Shown: positions 1-5,000 of the stretch, one piece after another | How the letters are laid out: every line of letters starts with the position of its first letter | Numbering within the stretch: position 1 is the first letter of the stretch | DNA from: UBA4416 sp043719555 | GTDB lineage: Bacteria; Bacteroidota; Bacteroidia; B-17B0; Aurantibacillaceae | Reading direction: 5' to 3' | Assembly (NCBI GenBank): GCA_043719555.1 | Contig: JAYSTR010000063.1 | Span: 1-5,000, forward strand | DNA: 5,000 nucleotides | The notes under the pieces: model-generated | The model's input: only the letters and a program-made list of their open reading frames with translations | The model's database searches: none | Told to the model about the DNA's origin: nothing | Translations under genes and position numbers: made by a program

Positions 1-72
1 CAATAATCGTAATAACAGGAATTTCAGGATCTGGAATTTCGGCTAAAATGGAACGAATATATTCTGGAGTAT
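1..72. repeat. Left arm of inverted repeat, reverse copy of early paaD
   Basis: This stretch is the reverse complement of 327-398, the codons near the start of paaD. Bases 1-65 pair without error with 334-398. Base 66 against 333 is the only mismatch, and 67-72 (GAGTAT) pair again with 327-332. Identity stops at 73, exactly where recognisable paaC coding sequence takes over. The arm touches the window edge, so it may extend further left. In the paaC reading frame it is full of stops (for example TAA at 4-6 and 10-12), so it is not paaC sequence. A chimeric contig end is the likeliest explanation; a true genomic inverted duplication is the alternative. Confidence 0.95.
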
Positions 73-135
73 TTGGCATATATTTTAGCAGAAATGCAAG
101 CTTTGCCGAGAATGTATCCTGACGCTAAGTGGTAA
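67..135 (+). CDS. paaC: Phenylacetyl-CoA epoxidase subunit PaaC, C-terminal end only
   Basis: The frame ending at TAA 133-135 gives about 22 residues that match the usual PaaC C-terminus: a E-x-L-x-Y-I-L-A-E-M-Q helix followed by a Y-P-D-A-K-W tail. PaaC is the structural, non-catalytic partner of the di-iron subunit PaaA in the PaaABC(D)E epoxidase, which epoxidises the aromatic ring of phenylacetyl-CoA in the cytoplasm. PaaC is normally about 250 residues. Everything upstream of base 67 is replaced by an inverted copy of paaD sequence, so the gene is cut by a junction rather than by the window edge. Family assignment rests on recall of the C-terminal signature and on paaD following closely downstream. 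The left limit is set at the shared GAGTAT, because bases 67-72 could belong to either side of the junction. Confidence 0.8.
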   Translation, partial: EYLAYILAEMQALPRMYPDAKW

Positions 136-149
136 TGTTTTAGATGTTT

Positions 150-188
150 GTTGTTTGAAATAGGTTGTTTGATACTTCTTCAAACAAC
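150..188 (+). repeat. Direct and inverted copies of GTTGTTTGA between paaC and the small ORF
   Basis: GTTGTTTGA occurs directly at 150-158 and again at 164-172, and its reverse complement TCAAACAAC lies at 180-188. The inner pair (164-172 with 180-188) makes a 9-bp stem with a 7-nt loop. The outer pair (150-159 with 179-188) makes a perfect 10-bp stem with a 19-nt loop. The two folds compete for the same right arm. No T-run follows, so it is not a standard intrinsic terminator. It could be an mRNA stability or processing hairpin that sets the paaC to paaD ratio, or an operator for a dimeric regulator. The repeats are visible; the function is a guess. Confidence 0.6.
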
Positions 189-212
189 TAACCTCTAAAA
201 ACTAAATAATTT

Positions 213-320
213 ATGAGCTTAAAAGAAAACTGGAAAAAATTATCGCCTTACTTTGTTGATGTTTGGCAATACATAATTATCATCGTTATTATGATTATCG
301 CTGCTATTTTTATTTTATAA
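213..320 (+). CDS. Small single-span membrane protein, 35 aa, between paaC and paaD
   Basis: ATG at 213 opens a 35-residue frame ending at TAA 318-320. The N-terminal 20 residues are polar to aromatic (MSLKENWKK start, Trp7 and Trp18, Lys4, Lys8, Lys9). Residues 21-35 are an unbroken hydrophobic run rich in Ile that ends at the stop codon, so the product resembles a tiny tail-anchored protein with its positive N-terminus in the cytoplasm. It sits 77 bases after the paaC stop and 2 bases before the paaD ATG, in the same direction, so co-translation with paaD is plausible. The start is preceded by the A/T-rich stretch normal for Bacteroidota rather than by a Shine-Dalgarno motif. I do not recognise a named family. 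Its spacing, start codon and composition make it a credible gene, but hydrophobic AT-rich frames can also arise by chance. Confidence 0.62.
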   Translation: MSLKENWKKLSPYFVDVWQYIIIIVIMIIAAIFIL

Positions 321-322
321 TA

Positions 323-811
323 ATGCATACTCAAGAATATATTCGTTCCATTTTAGCCGAAATTCCAGATCCTGAAATTCCTGTTATTACGATTATTGAG
401 TTAGGTGTAATTAGAGAAATTAACATCATTGATGAGCAAACCATTGATTTAAAAATTACACCAACCTATAGCGGTTGCCCAGCCATGCAACAAATAGAAG
501 ATGATGTACGGAAAAAATTAACCGAACACGGTTATACAAACATCACTATTAAAATGATTTTTTCTCCACCTTGGACAACAGATTGGATAACTCCAGAAGC
601 AAAGAAAAAATTAAACGCTTATGGTATTGCACCACCAGAGCACACCACCGAAGATAAAAGTTGGTTGACAGGTAAAACAAAATTGATCAAATGTCCACGT
701 TGTAAATCTCAAAACACACGACTCGTTTCTCAGTTTGGAAGTACAGCTTGTAAAGCATTGTATCAATGCAATGATTGCTTAGAGCCATTTGATTACTTTA
801 AGTGTATTTAA
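323..811 (+). CDS. paaD: Phenylacetyl-CoA epoxidase assembly protein PaaD
   Basis: A 162-residue protein of normal PaaD length. Residues 4-80 form a MIP18/DUF59-type domain with the D-P-E-I-P motif at 16-20 and the T-Y-S-G-C-P segment around Cys52. A C-terminal zinc ribbon follows, with C-P-R-C (124, 127), Cys143 in F-G-S-T-A-C-K-A-L, C-N-D-C (149, 152) and the family ending E-P-F-D-Y-F-K-C-I. PaaD is needed for an active PaaABCE epoxidase and is thought to help insert or repair its iron cofactors, by analogy with SUF-type MIP18 proteins. It acts in the cytoplasm. ATG 323 is preferred to the in-frame ATG at 263: the longer form adds 20 residues that overlap the small membrane-protein frame and match nothing in the family, whereas 323 starts 2 bases after that frame's stop. 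Bases 327-398 are also the right arm of the inverted repeat with 1-72. Confidence 0.95.
   Translation: MHTQEYIRSILAEIPDPEIPVITIIELGVIREINIIDEQTIDLKITPTYSGCPAMQQIEDDVRKKLTEHGYTNITIKMIFSPPWTTDWITPEAKKKLNAYGIAPPEHTTEDKSWLTGKTKLIKCPRCKSQNTRLVSQFGSTACKALYQCNDCLEPFDYFKCI
327..398. repeat. Right arm of inverted repeat, inside paaD
   Basis: Codons 2-25 of paaD, whose reverse complement makes up the first 72 bases of the window (71 of 72 positions). This arm lies in an intact, family-typical gene, so it is the original copy and the left arm is the derived one. The arms are separated by 254 bases (73-326). Confidence 0.95.
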
Positions 812-866
812 AAATATCGTTTTCAAAAAAATAAGTTGCATTTTTTAATTTATAAAACAATTGTAT
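812..866. other. Spacer paaD-paaG, no clear signal
   Basis: A 55-base A/T-rich gap. A TTG at 836-838 could be a -33 element of the Bacteroidota sigma factor, but no TAnnTTTG box follows at the right distance, and no stem-loop with a T-run is present. paaG is therefore most simply read as part of the same transcript as paaD. Confidence 0.4.
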
Positions 867-1643
867 ATGAGTTATATTATTTCTGAAATTTCAAATAAAG
901 TGTGTTTCATTTCTCTTAATCGTCCTGATAAGTTTAATAGTTTTAATCGTGAAATGGCTTTAGAGTTACAAAACGAATTAGATAAAGCAGAAGCAGATGA
1001 AGAAGTAAGAGCTATTGTACTTACAGGTATTGGCAAGGCTTTTTGTGCCGGACAAGATTTATCAGAAGCCATTGACCCAAGTGGACCAGGCATTGCGAAA
1101 ATTGTTGATGAGCATTATAATCCTATTGTTTTAAGAATCAGAAAAATTGAAAAACCTATTATTGCTGCTGTAAATGGTGTAGCTGCTGGAGCTGGTGCAA
1201 ATATTGCTTTATCGTGCGATATTGTAACAGCAACAAATTCAGCATCATTCATACAAGCGTTTAGTAAAATTGGTTTAATACCAGATAGTGGTGGCACTTT
1301 TATTTTACCACGTTTAATTGGTTTGCAACATGCATCAGCTTTAATGATTACCGGAGATAAAGTTACGGCGCCTGAAGCCTTAGCTATGGGCATGGTTTAC
1401 AAAGTTTTTTCGGATGAAACATTTATGGCAGATGTAACTAATTTTGCCGAGAATATTGCTAATATGCCAACTAAGGCTATAGGTTTAACGAAACGTTTAT
1501 TAAATGATAGTTTGTTTAACACTCACGATAAGCAATTAGCATTAGAAGGGTTGGCTCAAATTGAAGCCGCTAGCTCATACGATTATAGCGAAGGTGTAAC
1601 GGCTTTTTTAGAAAAGCGCAAGCCAGAATTTAAAGGAAAATAA
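867..1643 (+). CDS. paaG: 2-(1,2-epoxy-1,2-dihydrophenyl)acetyl-CoA isomerase PaaG (crotonase family)
   Basis: 258 residues, the normal length of a crotonase-fold enzyme. It isomerises the ring epoxide made by the PaaABCE epoxidase to the seven-membered oxepin-CoA, and in E. coli it also shifts double bonds later in the pathway. Visible landmarks are N-R-P-D-K-F-N-S-F-N at 18-27, the first oxyanion-hole segment F-C-A-G-Q-D-L at 59-65, the second in N-G-V-A-A-G-A-G-A at 103-111, and the catalytic Asp140 in G-L-I-P-D-S-G-G-T. The C-terminus (Y-S-E-G-V-T-A-F-L-E-K-R) closely follows E. coli PaaG. The conserved P-S-G-P segment at 71-74 and the LIPDSGG loop favour PaaG over a generic enoyl-CoA hydratase, as does paaD 55 bases upstream. 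ATG 867 is chosen over a TTG two codons earlier. It is the last paa gene here and meets the ogt gene tail to tail. Confidence 0.93.
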   Translation: MSYIISEISNKVCFISLNRPDKFNSFNREMALELQNELDKAEADEEVRAIVLTGIGKAFCAGQDLSEAIDPSGPGIAKIVDEHYNPIVLRIRKIEKPIIAAVNGVAAGAGANIALSCDIVTATNSASFIQAFSKIGLIPDSGGTFILPRLIGLQHASALMITGDKVTAPEALAMGMVYKVFSDETFMADVTNFAENIANMPTKAIGLTKRLLNDSLFNTHDKQLALEGLAQIEAASSYDYSEGVTAFLEKRKPEFKGK

Positions 1644-1650
1644 TTTTTAT
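1644..1650. other. 7-bp convergent junction between paaG and ogt
   Basis: Only seven A/T bases separate the paaG stop (1641-1643) from the ogt stop (complement of 1651-1653). I see no stem-loop of terminator strength within about 30 bases on either side. The two convergent transcripts therefore probably overlap at their 3' ends, unless termination occurs inside the opposing genes or is Rho-dependent. Confidence 0.6.
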
Positions 1651-2145
1651 TTAGAACAACCTTCCTTCAATGACTCCCGCATAATTTATTTCGTGCTTAA
1701 GTAACCATTCTTTACGCCATAATTCCCAGGCATAACCAGTTAAGTTGCCATCAGCTCCAATAACTCTGTGGCACGGAATAATTATCGCTATTTGATTTTT
1801 ACCATTGGATGTACCAACTGCTCTCACACTTTTCTGGTCACCTAATTGGCGCGCAATATGTGCGTAGTTGACAGTGGAACCATAAGGAATTTTATAAACT
1901 TCATCCCACACTTTTTGTTGAAACTCAGTGCCTATTTGGTAAAGAGGTAAATTAAATTGTTGTAATTCGCCCGTAAAGTATTGTTTTAATTGTTGGATGC
2001 ACTCTGCATTTAAAGAAGATGTTTTAGTAAACGCATCTGTTTCTTTTTCTTGAAAAAGTACCGAGCTAATTTTTTGATTAACACTTTTAATTTGTATTAA
2101 TCCAATTGGAGACTCATAATAAGATATGTCGAATGCGTCGTGCAT
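1651..2145 (-). CDS. ogt: Methylated-DNA--protein-cysteine methyltransferase (Ogt/MGMT type)
   Basis: 164 residues, typical of stand-alone Ogt proteins. It removes alkyl groups from O6 of guanine (and O4 of thymine) by transferring them irreversibly to its own cysteine. The N-terminal ribonuclease-like domain spans about residues 5-70 and the DNA-binding, active-site domain 73-155. The latter shows F-Q-Q-K-V-W-D-E-V at 75-83, I-P-Y-G-S-T at 86-91, the R-A-V-G recognition-helix segment at 108-111 with Arg108 as the likely base-flipping arginine, and I-P-C-H-R-V-I-G with nucleophile Cys125. The active-site loop reads Y-A-W-E-L at 138-142 where most Ogt proteins have Y-A-G-G-L; Ada has a Trp at the first of these positions. 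No Ada-type zinc domain or AraC-type domain is attached. It is the last gene of the minus-strand cluster, starting 9 bp after the acetyltransferase stop. Confidence 0.95.
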   Translation of the reverse strand: MHDAFDISYYESPIGLIQIKSVNQKISSVLFQEKETDAFTKTSSLNAECIQQLKQYFTGELQQFNLPLYQIGTEFQQKVWDEVYKIPYGSTVNYAHIARQLGDQKSVRAVGTSNGKNQIAIIIPCHRVIGADGNLTGYAWELWRKEWLLKHEINYAGVIEGRLF

Positions 2146-2154
2146 ATATTTAAC

Positions 2155-2679
2155 TTATAAATTAATACGATAAACGATATGAGAATCTCCGAAAAATTCA
2201 ACTTCACCATCAGGCGACATGCCATTTTTTAAGGCAACATTTTGCGAACTAATATTATTGATGTGAATAATAGAAACTACTGAGGATGCTATTTTATGAT
2301 CTATTACATATTGTTTAAATAGTTTAGCAGCCTCAATCGCATAACCTTTGTGCCAATGTTTTTTTAATAGATGGTATCCTATTTCAATCTCCATTACACC
2401 ATTTACATTTTGAGATAACAAGCCACTCATTCCAATTAATTCGCCGGAACTTTTCTCAATTAACGCTTGTAAGCCTAAACGGTTTTCTTTATAACGGTCG
2501 AGCGATTTTCCAACAAAAAACTTTGCACGCTCTGCACTTGTTGGATGATTTACTTCAGGAAAAAATTCTAAACAATCATTATCATTCACAAATTCTTCCC
2601 ACGCTTTATAATCGTCTTCTGTTAAAAAACGTGTTATTATACGCTCACTTTGTAAATTATCTTGATATGTATAATGCAT
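2155..2679 (-). CDS. GNAT family N-acetyltransferase, RimJ/RimL-like
   Basis: 174 residues, the usual length of the Acetyltransf_3 (RimJ/RimL) branch of GNAT enzymes, which transfer acetyl from acetyl-CoA to protein N-termini or small amines. The entry strand S-E-R-I-I-T-R-F-L-T-E-D-D at 11-23 is the classic start of this branch. Motif A lies at about 96-116: E-I-E-I-G-Y-H-L strand, then K-H-W-H-K-G-Y-A-I-E-A as the acetyl-CoA pyrophosphate loop. The C-terminal N-x-x-S-x-x-V-A-L-K-N-G-M segment at 142-154 is the usual motif B helix. The substrate cannot be told from sequence; RimJ-like proteins include ribosomal-protein and antibiotic acetyltransferases. It starts 3 bp after the stop of the GWxTD lipoprotein gene and is followed by ogt, so it is very likely cotranscribed with both. 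Confidence 0.88.
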   Translation of the reverse strand: MHYTYQDNLQSERIITRFLTEDDYKAWEEFVNDNDCLEFFPEVNHPTSAERAKFFVGKSLDRYKENRLGLQALIEKSSGELIGMSGLLSQNVNGVMEIEIGYHLLKKHWHKGYAIEAAKLFKQYVIDHKIASSVVSIIHINNISSQNVALKNGMSPDGEVEFFGDSHIVYRINL

Positions 2680-2682
2680 TGC

Positions 2683-3954
2683 TTAATTGTCTAAATAAAT
2701 TCTTCCTTGTCTCCACATATCCACTGCCTGATACCAAGGCATTTTGTAAGTTTCATTTCTTTCTAAATAATAATCGTTATCAGTAAATGGATTAATGATT
2801 TTAATAAAAGAAAAAGTTAAGGTGTTGCTAGGCGTTTGCATATCTCCATAAACCCATTCCTCACCATTTTTTTGTTTAATAACTTTATTAGGTGCGCCAA
2901 ATACTGTGTAAATCATACCTCTGTCTGTTTTCCAGCCTTCCTGGTAACTCGAAAATAACTTATTGGATTCTTGTACTCGGTTATAATATTTTTTTATTAA
3001 TTCCTTAGCACGCTCTGAACTACCCGCAATATCTATCCAAAAATTATCAATGGCTGCTTTTTTATCAGTTGCATTTATACATTTATCAAATTCTTTTTTT
3101 GCCATAATATAACGTGTGGCTAAAATCATTTGCTCTGTATTTTTTATTTTAGGAAAAGCAGATTCGTATACAAAAAATGAAACGCCTTCTTTTGTTTGTT
3201 CATTTGTTTTTAAATGTAAAAAACCATTTTGTGGTAAATTTAAACTAATAACATCGTTAATTTTACTCACACCGAAAGTGGAATCGGGCGTATACGAAAA
3301 TCGTGTGCGTGGCTCTAACGAAAAAGGTGGAATAGCTAATTTAAATTGTGGCTTAAAATAATCAACTTCAAATAAGGTGTTGGTGTTACGAATAGATTTT
3401 AAAAGGATGCGTTCGTCTGCTTTATAAAAATCGGAATACTTAACCTGGTTTTGTTCATCGGTAATAAAAAAGTTTTGACGAGCGTTTATCGTTTCTTTAT
3501 TGCTGTACAAGGATGCATCATATTGAGTTTTCTTATGTTCATCAACAGCTTCAATGTCTATTAAATAATTAAATCCTTGCTTTAGATTTATAAACACAAA
3601 ACCATTTAGTTGTTTTGATTTCACATCCGTTTGCCTATCAAAAATATCATAGGTTGAGGTATGTTCGGATTTATCTAACGTGTTTTCGTTTTTAGCACGA
3701 ACTATTAATTTTAAATGACTGTAGAAATAAGTACTGGTGTCTGATTTTTTATAAACCAATACTTCATTATTAATAGAGTAGTGGAGCTCGCTTACAGTAT
3801 CATTTATATGATAAACAATGTATTTGGCTTGCAGTTCGTTATTGGTTTTTTTATATAGCTTGGAATTAGATGTTTGATTAATTTTTTGAGTATTGGTACA
3901 ACTAGCTAATATCAAAAAGCAGAATAAATAAAGAATAAATTTCATTTTTCTCAT
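2683..3954 (-). CDS. GWxTD domain-containing lipoprotein of unknown function
   Basis: 423 residues. The N-terminus is a lipoprotein signal: a basic start (M-R-K-M-K), a hydrophobic core at 6-16 and lipobox L-A-S-C with Cys19 as the lipidated residue, so the mature protein should be membrane-anchored and face the periplasm or the cell surface. Residues 20-260 are predicted mostly beta and poorly conserved. The C-terminal part holds the family signature: a helical stretch at 275-335, then Y-Q-E-G-W-K-T-D-R-G at 337-346, followed by M-I-Y-T-V-F-G-A-P-N and the E-E-W-V-Y-G strand. GWxTD proteins are widespread in Bacteroidota and their role is not established. The start at 3954 shares one base with the stop of the upstream rhomboid gene (TAATG), which suggests translational coupling; Met4 is an alternative that would also keep the signal peptide. 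Confidence 0.92.
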   Translation of the reverse strand: MRKMKFILYLFCFLILASCTNTQKINQTSNSKLYKKTNNELQAKYIVYHINDTVSELHYSINNEVLVYKKSDTSTYFYSHLKLIVRAKNENTLDKSEHTSTYDIFDRQTDVKSKQLNGFVFINLKQGFNYLIDIEAVDEHKKTQYDASLYSNKETINARQNFFITDEQNQVKYSDFYKADERILLKSIRNTNTLFEVDYFKPQFKLAIPPFSLEPRTRFSYTPDSTFGVSKINDVISLNLPQNGFLHLKTNEQTKEGVSFFVYESAFPKIKNTEQMILATRYIMAKKEFDKCINATDKKAAIDNFWIDIAGSSERAKELIKKYYNRVQESNKLFSSYQEGWKTDRGMIYTVFGAPNKVIKQKNGEEWVYGDMQTPSNTLTFSFIKIINPFTDNDYYLERNETYKMPWYQAVDMWRQGRIYLDN

Positions 3955-3956
3955 TA
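3952..3956 (-). promoter_or_regulatory. TAATG stop-start overlap, rhomboid to GWxTD gene
   Basis: Read on the minus strand, the rhomboid TAA (3956-3954) and the lipoprotein ATG (3954-3952) share base 3954. This arrangement usually means that a terminating ribosome reinitiates on the next gene, and it supports the chosen lipoprotein start. Confidence 0.7.
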
Positions 3957-5000
3957 ATTACTTTTATTCAATTCGTTAAGTAATGCTTCTATTTTTTTAT
4001 CAATACTTTCTATTTCAAAATTATAATCGTTATTATCTTGTGATATTGCTAAATATAATAGATCATTATATTTTATTCTTAACTCACAGTATTCTTTTAA
4101 CTGTTTGTTTTTTACTCTAAGTTCAATCGGTAAATCTAAGTCGTATAATTCATTAATTAATATAATATTTTTTTTCCACAGAGCCGTTCCTTTATTGTTT
4201 AGTAAGTTCAGTACAGTGTCTTTAGTATTCGTGTTTAGTGACTTATAAACATCTAAAGCTGCTATTTCATTTAATGTAAATTCTTTCATTCTGACTTCAT
4301 ATTTGCCAATATTATTTGGAATTTTAATGTAAACAATAAATGATGTAGCTAAAATAAAAATGGATACTGATAAAATAGAAACGTATTTTAATTTTACTTG
4401 ACTATAGTTTTTTAAACTTGGGATAAATGAATATCCTATAATTAATCCACCTAATAAACCTCCAATATGGGCTGCATTATCTATTCCGCCTTTTAATCCA
4501 AATATTAAATTATATCCAACAAAAATTGATATGCTAGTTAATAATGCTTGACGCGCACTTTTTTCAATGAGATTTGTTGTTAGCATTGCTAAAAATGTAC
4601 CATATAGGCCAAATATTGCTCCTGAAGCTCCTGCACTAATTGTTAAATCATTCCACCATAAGCTAACCATACTTGCAGTAATTCCCGAAAGTATATATGC
4701 AGAAAGAAATCGTACTCGACCTAAATGAGGCTCTAATAAAACTCCAATATATAGTAAAGCATACATATTCATTAGTAGGTGAATAATTCCAATATGTAAA
4801 AAAAAGTTTGTAATTATGCGCCATGATTGACCATCTAAAGTAACTGGTTTGAAATTTGTTCCCCAATTAATTAAACTTTCATTATCTGGCTCAAAAATAT
4901 TTACTCCAGCTATTGACATTAAAATAAATATGAAAATGTTTAAATCTAATAGTATAGGAGTAATGAAAAAATCTTTTGTTGGTTTGAAAATTGCAAAAAA
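3954..5000 (-). CDS. Rhomboid family intramembrane serine protease, 5' end beyond window
   Basis: The frame stays open from the stop to base 5000, giving 348 visible residues and no natural N-terminus. The ATG at 4919 is internal, because the 27 codons upstream encode the first half of transmembrane segment 1 (F-F-I-T-P-I-L-L onward). Rhomboids cleave transmembrane substrates within the membrane using a Ser-His dyad. Both are present: Ser in G-A-S-G-A-I-F-G (codon 4623-4625) and His in N-A-A-H-I-G-G (codon 4467-4469). The conserved H-L-L-M-N-M-Y segment of TM2 is also present (about 4760-4780). About seven hydrophobic spans are visible, the last at about 4320-4380. A lysine- and asparagine-rich helical tail of about 125 residues follows, which a minimal rhomboid lacks. 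The tail is much more AT-rich than the core. It is the first visible gene of the cluster and overlaps the GWxTD lipoprotein gene by one base. Confidence 0.92.
   Translation of the reverse strand, partial: FFAIFKPTKDFFITPILLDLNIFIFILMSIAGVNIFEPDNESLINWGTNFKPVTLDGQSWRIITNFFLHIGIIHLLMNMYALLYIGVLLEPHLGRVRFLSAYILSGITASMVSLWWNDLTISAGASGAIFGLYGTFLAMLTTNLIEKSARQALLTSISIFVGYNLIFGLKGGIDNAAHIGGLLGGLIIGYSFIPSLKNYSQVKLKYVSILSVSIFILATSFIVYIKIPNNIGKYEVRMKEFTLNEIAALDVYKSLNTNTKDTVLNLLNNKGTALWKKNIILINELYDLDLPIELRVKNKQLKEYCELRIKYNDLLYLAISQDNNDYNFEIESIDKKIEALLNELNKSN

Noticed and set aside
263..322. Upstream in-frame ATG giving a 182-residue PaaD
   Set aside because: The extra 20 residues overlap the small membrane-protein frame, are unlike PaaD N-termini, and ATG 323 gives the normal family length right after the preceding stop.
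1..398. Inverted repeat as an invertible promoter or transposon end
   Set aside because: One arm lies wholly inside paaD coding sequence and the other is its derived copy. No recombinase, target duplication or promoter is seen, so a chimeric fold-back or duplication explains it better.
861..866. TTG start for PaaG two codons upstream
   Set aside because: A normal ATG at 867 is available and matches the length and N-terminus of PaaG homologues.
812..866. Possible internal promoter or terminator between paaD and paaG
   Set aside because: There is a TTG at 836 but no TAnnTTTG box at proper spacing, and no stem-loop; A/T runs alone are not evidence in this genome.
872..1393. Two minus-strand open frames inside paaG (872-1093 and 1115-1393)
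   Set aside because: They are antisense shadows of a well-conserved gene, with no recognisable domain of their own.
2523..2786. Plus-strand frame across the GNAT/lipoprotein junction
   Set aside because: It is antisense to two supported genes, has no family features, and its composition is that of a shadow frame.
3116..3361. Plus-strand 81-residue frame inside the GWxTD gene
   Set aside because: It is antisense to a gene with a clear signal peptide and domain signature; no independent support.
4663..4866. Minus-strand 67-residue frame inside the rhomboid gene
   Set aside because: It is an alternate frame of the rhomboid transmembrane region; the rhomboid frame carries the conserved motifs.

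Overview
The window looks like a piece of a Bacteroidota (Bacteroidetes) chromosome or metagenomic contig. The evidence is strong AT bias, A/T-rich start contexts without Shine-Dalgarno motifs, a GWxTD-domain lipoprotein (a family typical of this phylum), and a rhomboid with the long GVNIFEP-type first loop seen in Bacteroidota. The order or genus cannot be fixed from this sequence.

Left part (1-1643, + strand): the 3' end of a phenylacetate (paa) degradation operon. It holds the last codons of paaC (to 135), an unlisted 35-residue single-span membrane protein gene (213-320), paaD (323-811, maturation factor of the ring epoxidase) and paaG (867-1643, the ring-epoxide isomerase). PaaC and PaaD belong to the multicomponent phenylacetyl-CoA epoxidase. 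PaaG acts on its product, turning the ring epoxide into the oxepin-CoA that is later hydrolysed and beta-oxidised. The other pathway genes are not in view.

The first ~66 bases do not continue paaC upstream. They are an exact reverse complement of the start of paaD, joined to the paaC 3' end at a six-base microhomology. This looks like a fold-back chimera at a contig end, or less likely a real inverted duplication that truncates paaC.

Right part (1651-5000, - strand): a compact cluster transcribed toward the paa genes. In transcription order it is a rhomboid intramembrane protease (its 5' end lies beyond 5000), a GWxTD lipoprotein, a RimJ/RimL-like GNAT acetyltransferase, and a DNA O6-alkylguanine methyltransferase (ogt). 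Spacings are -1, +3 and +9 bp, so it is probably one operon. It converges on paaG with only 7 bp between the stop codons and no visible terminator.

I found no CRISPR array, tRNA, rRNA or transposase. Most of the window is ordinary housekeeping or catabolic content. The items most worth a second look are the inverted junction at the left edge, the small membrane protein inside the paa operon, and the repeat/hairpin cluster ahead of it.
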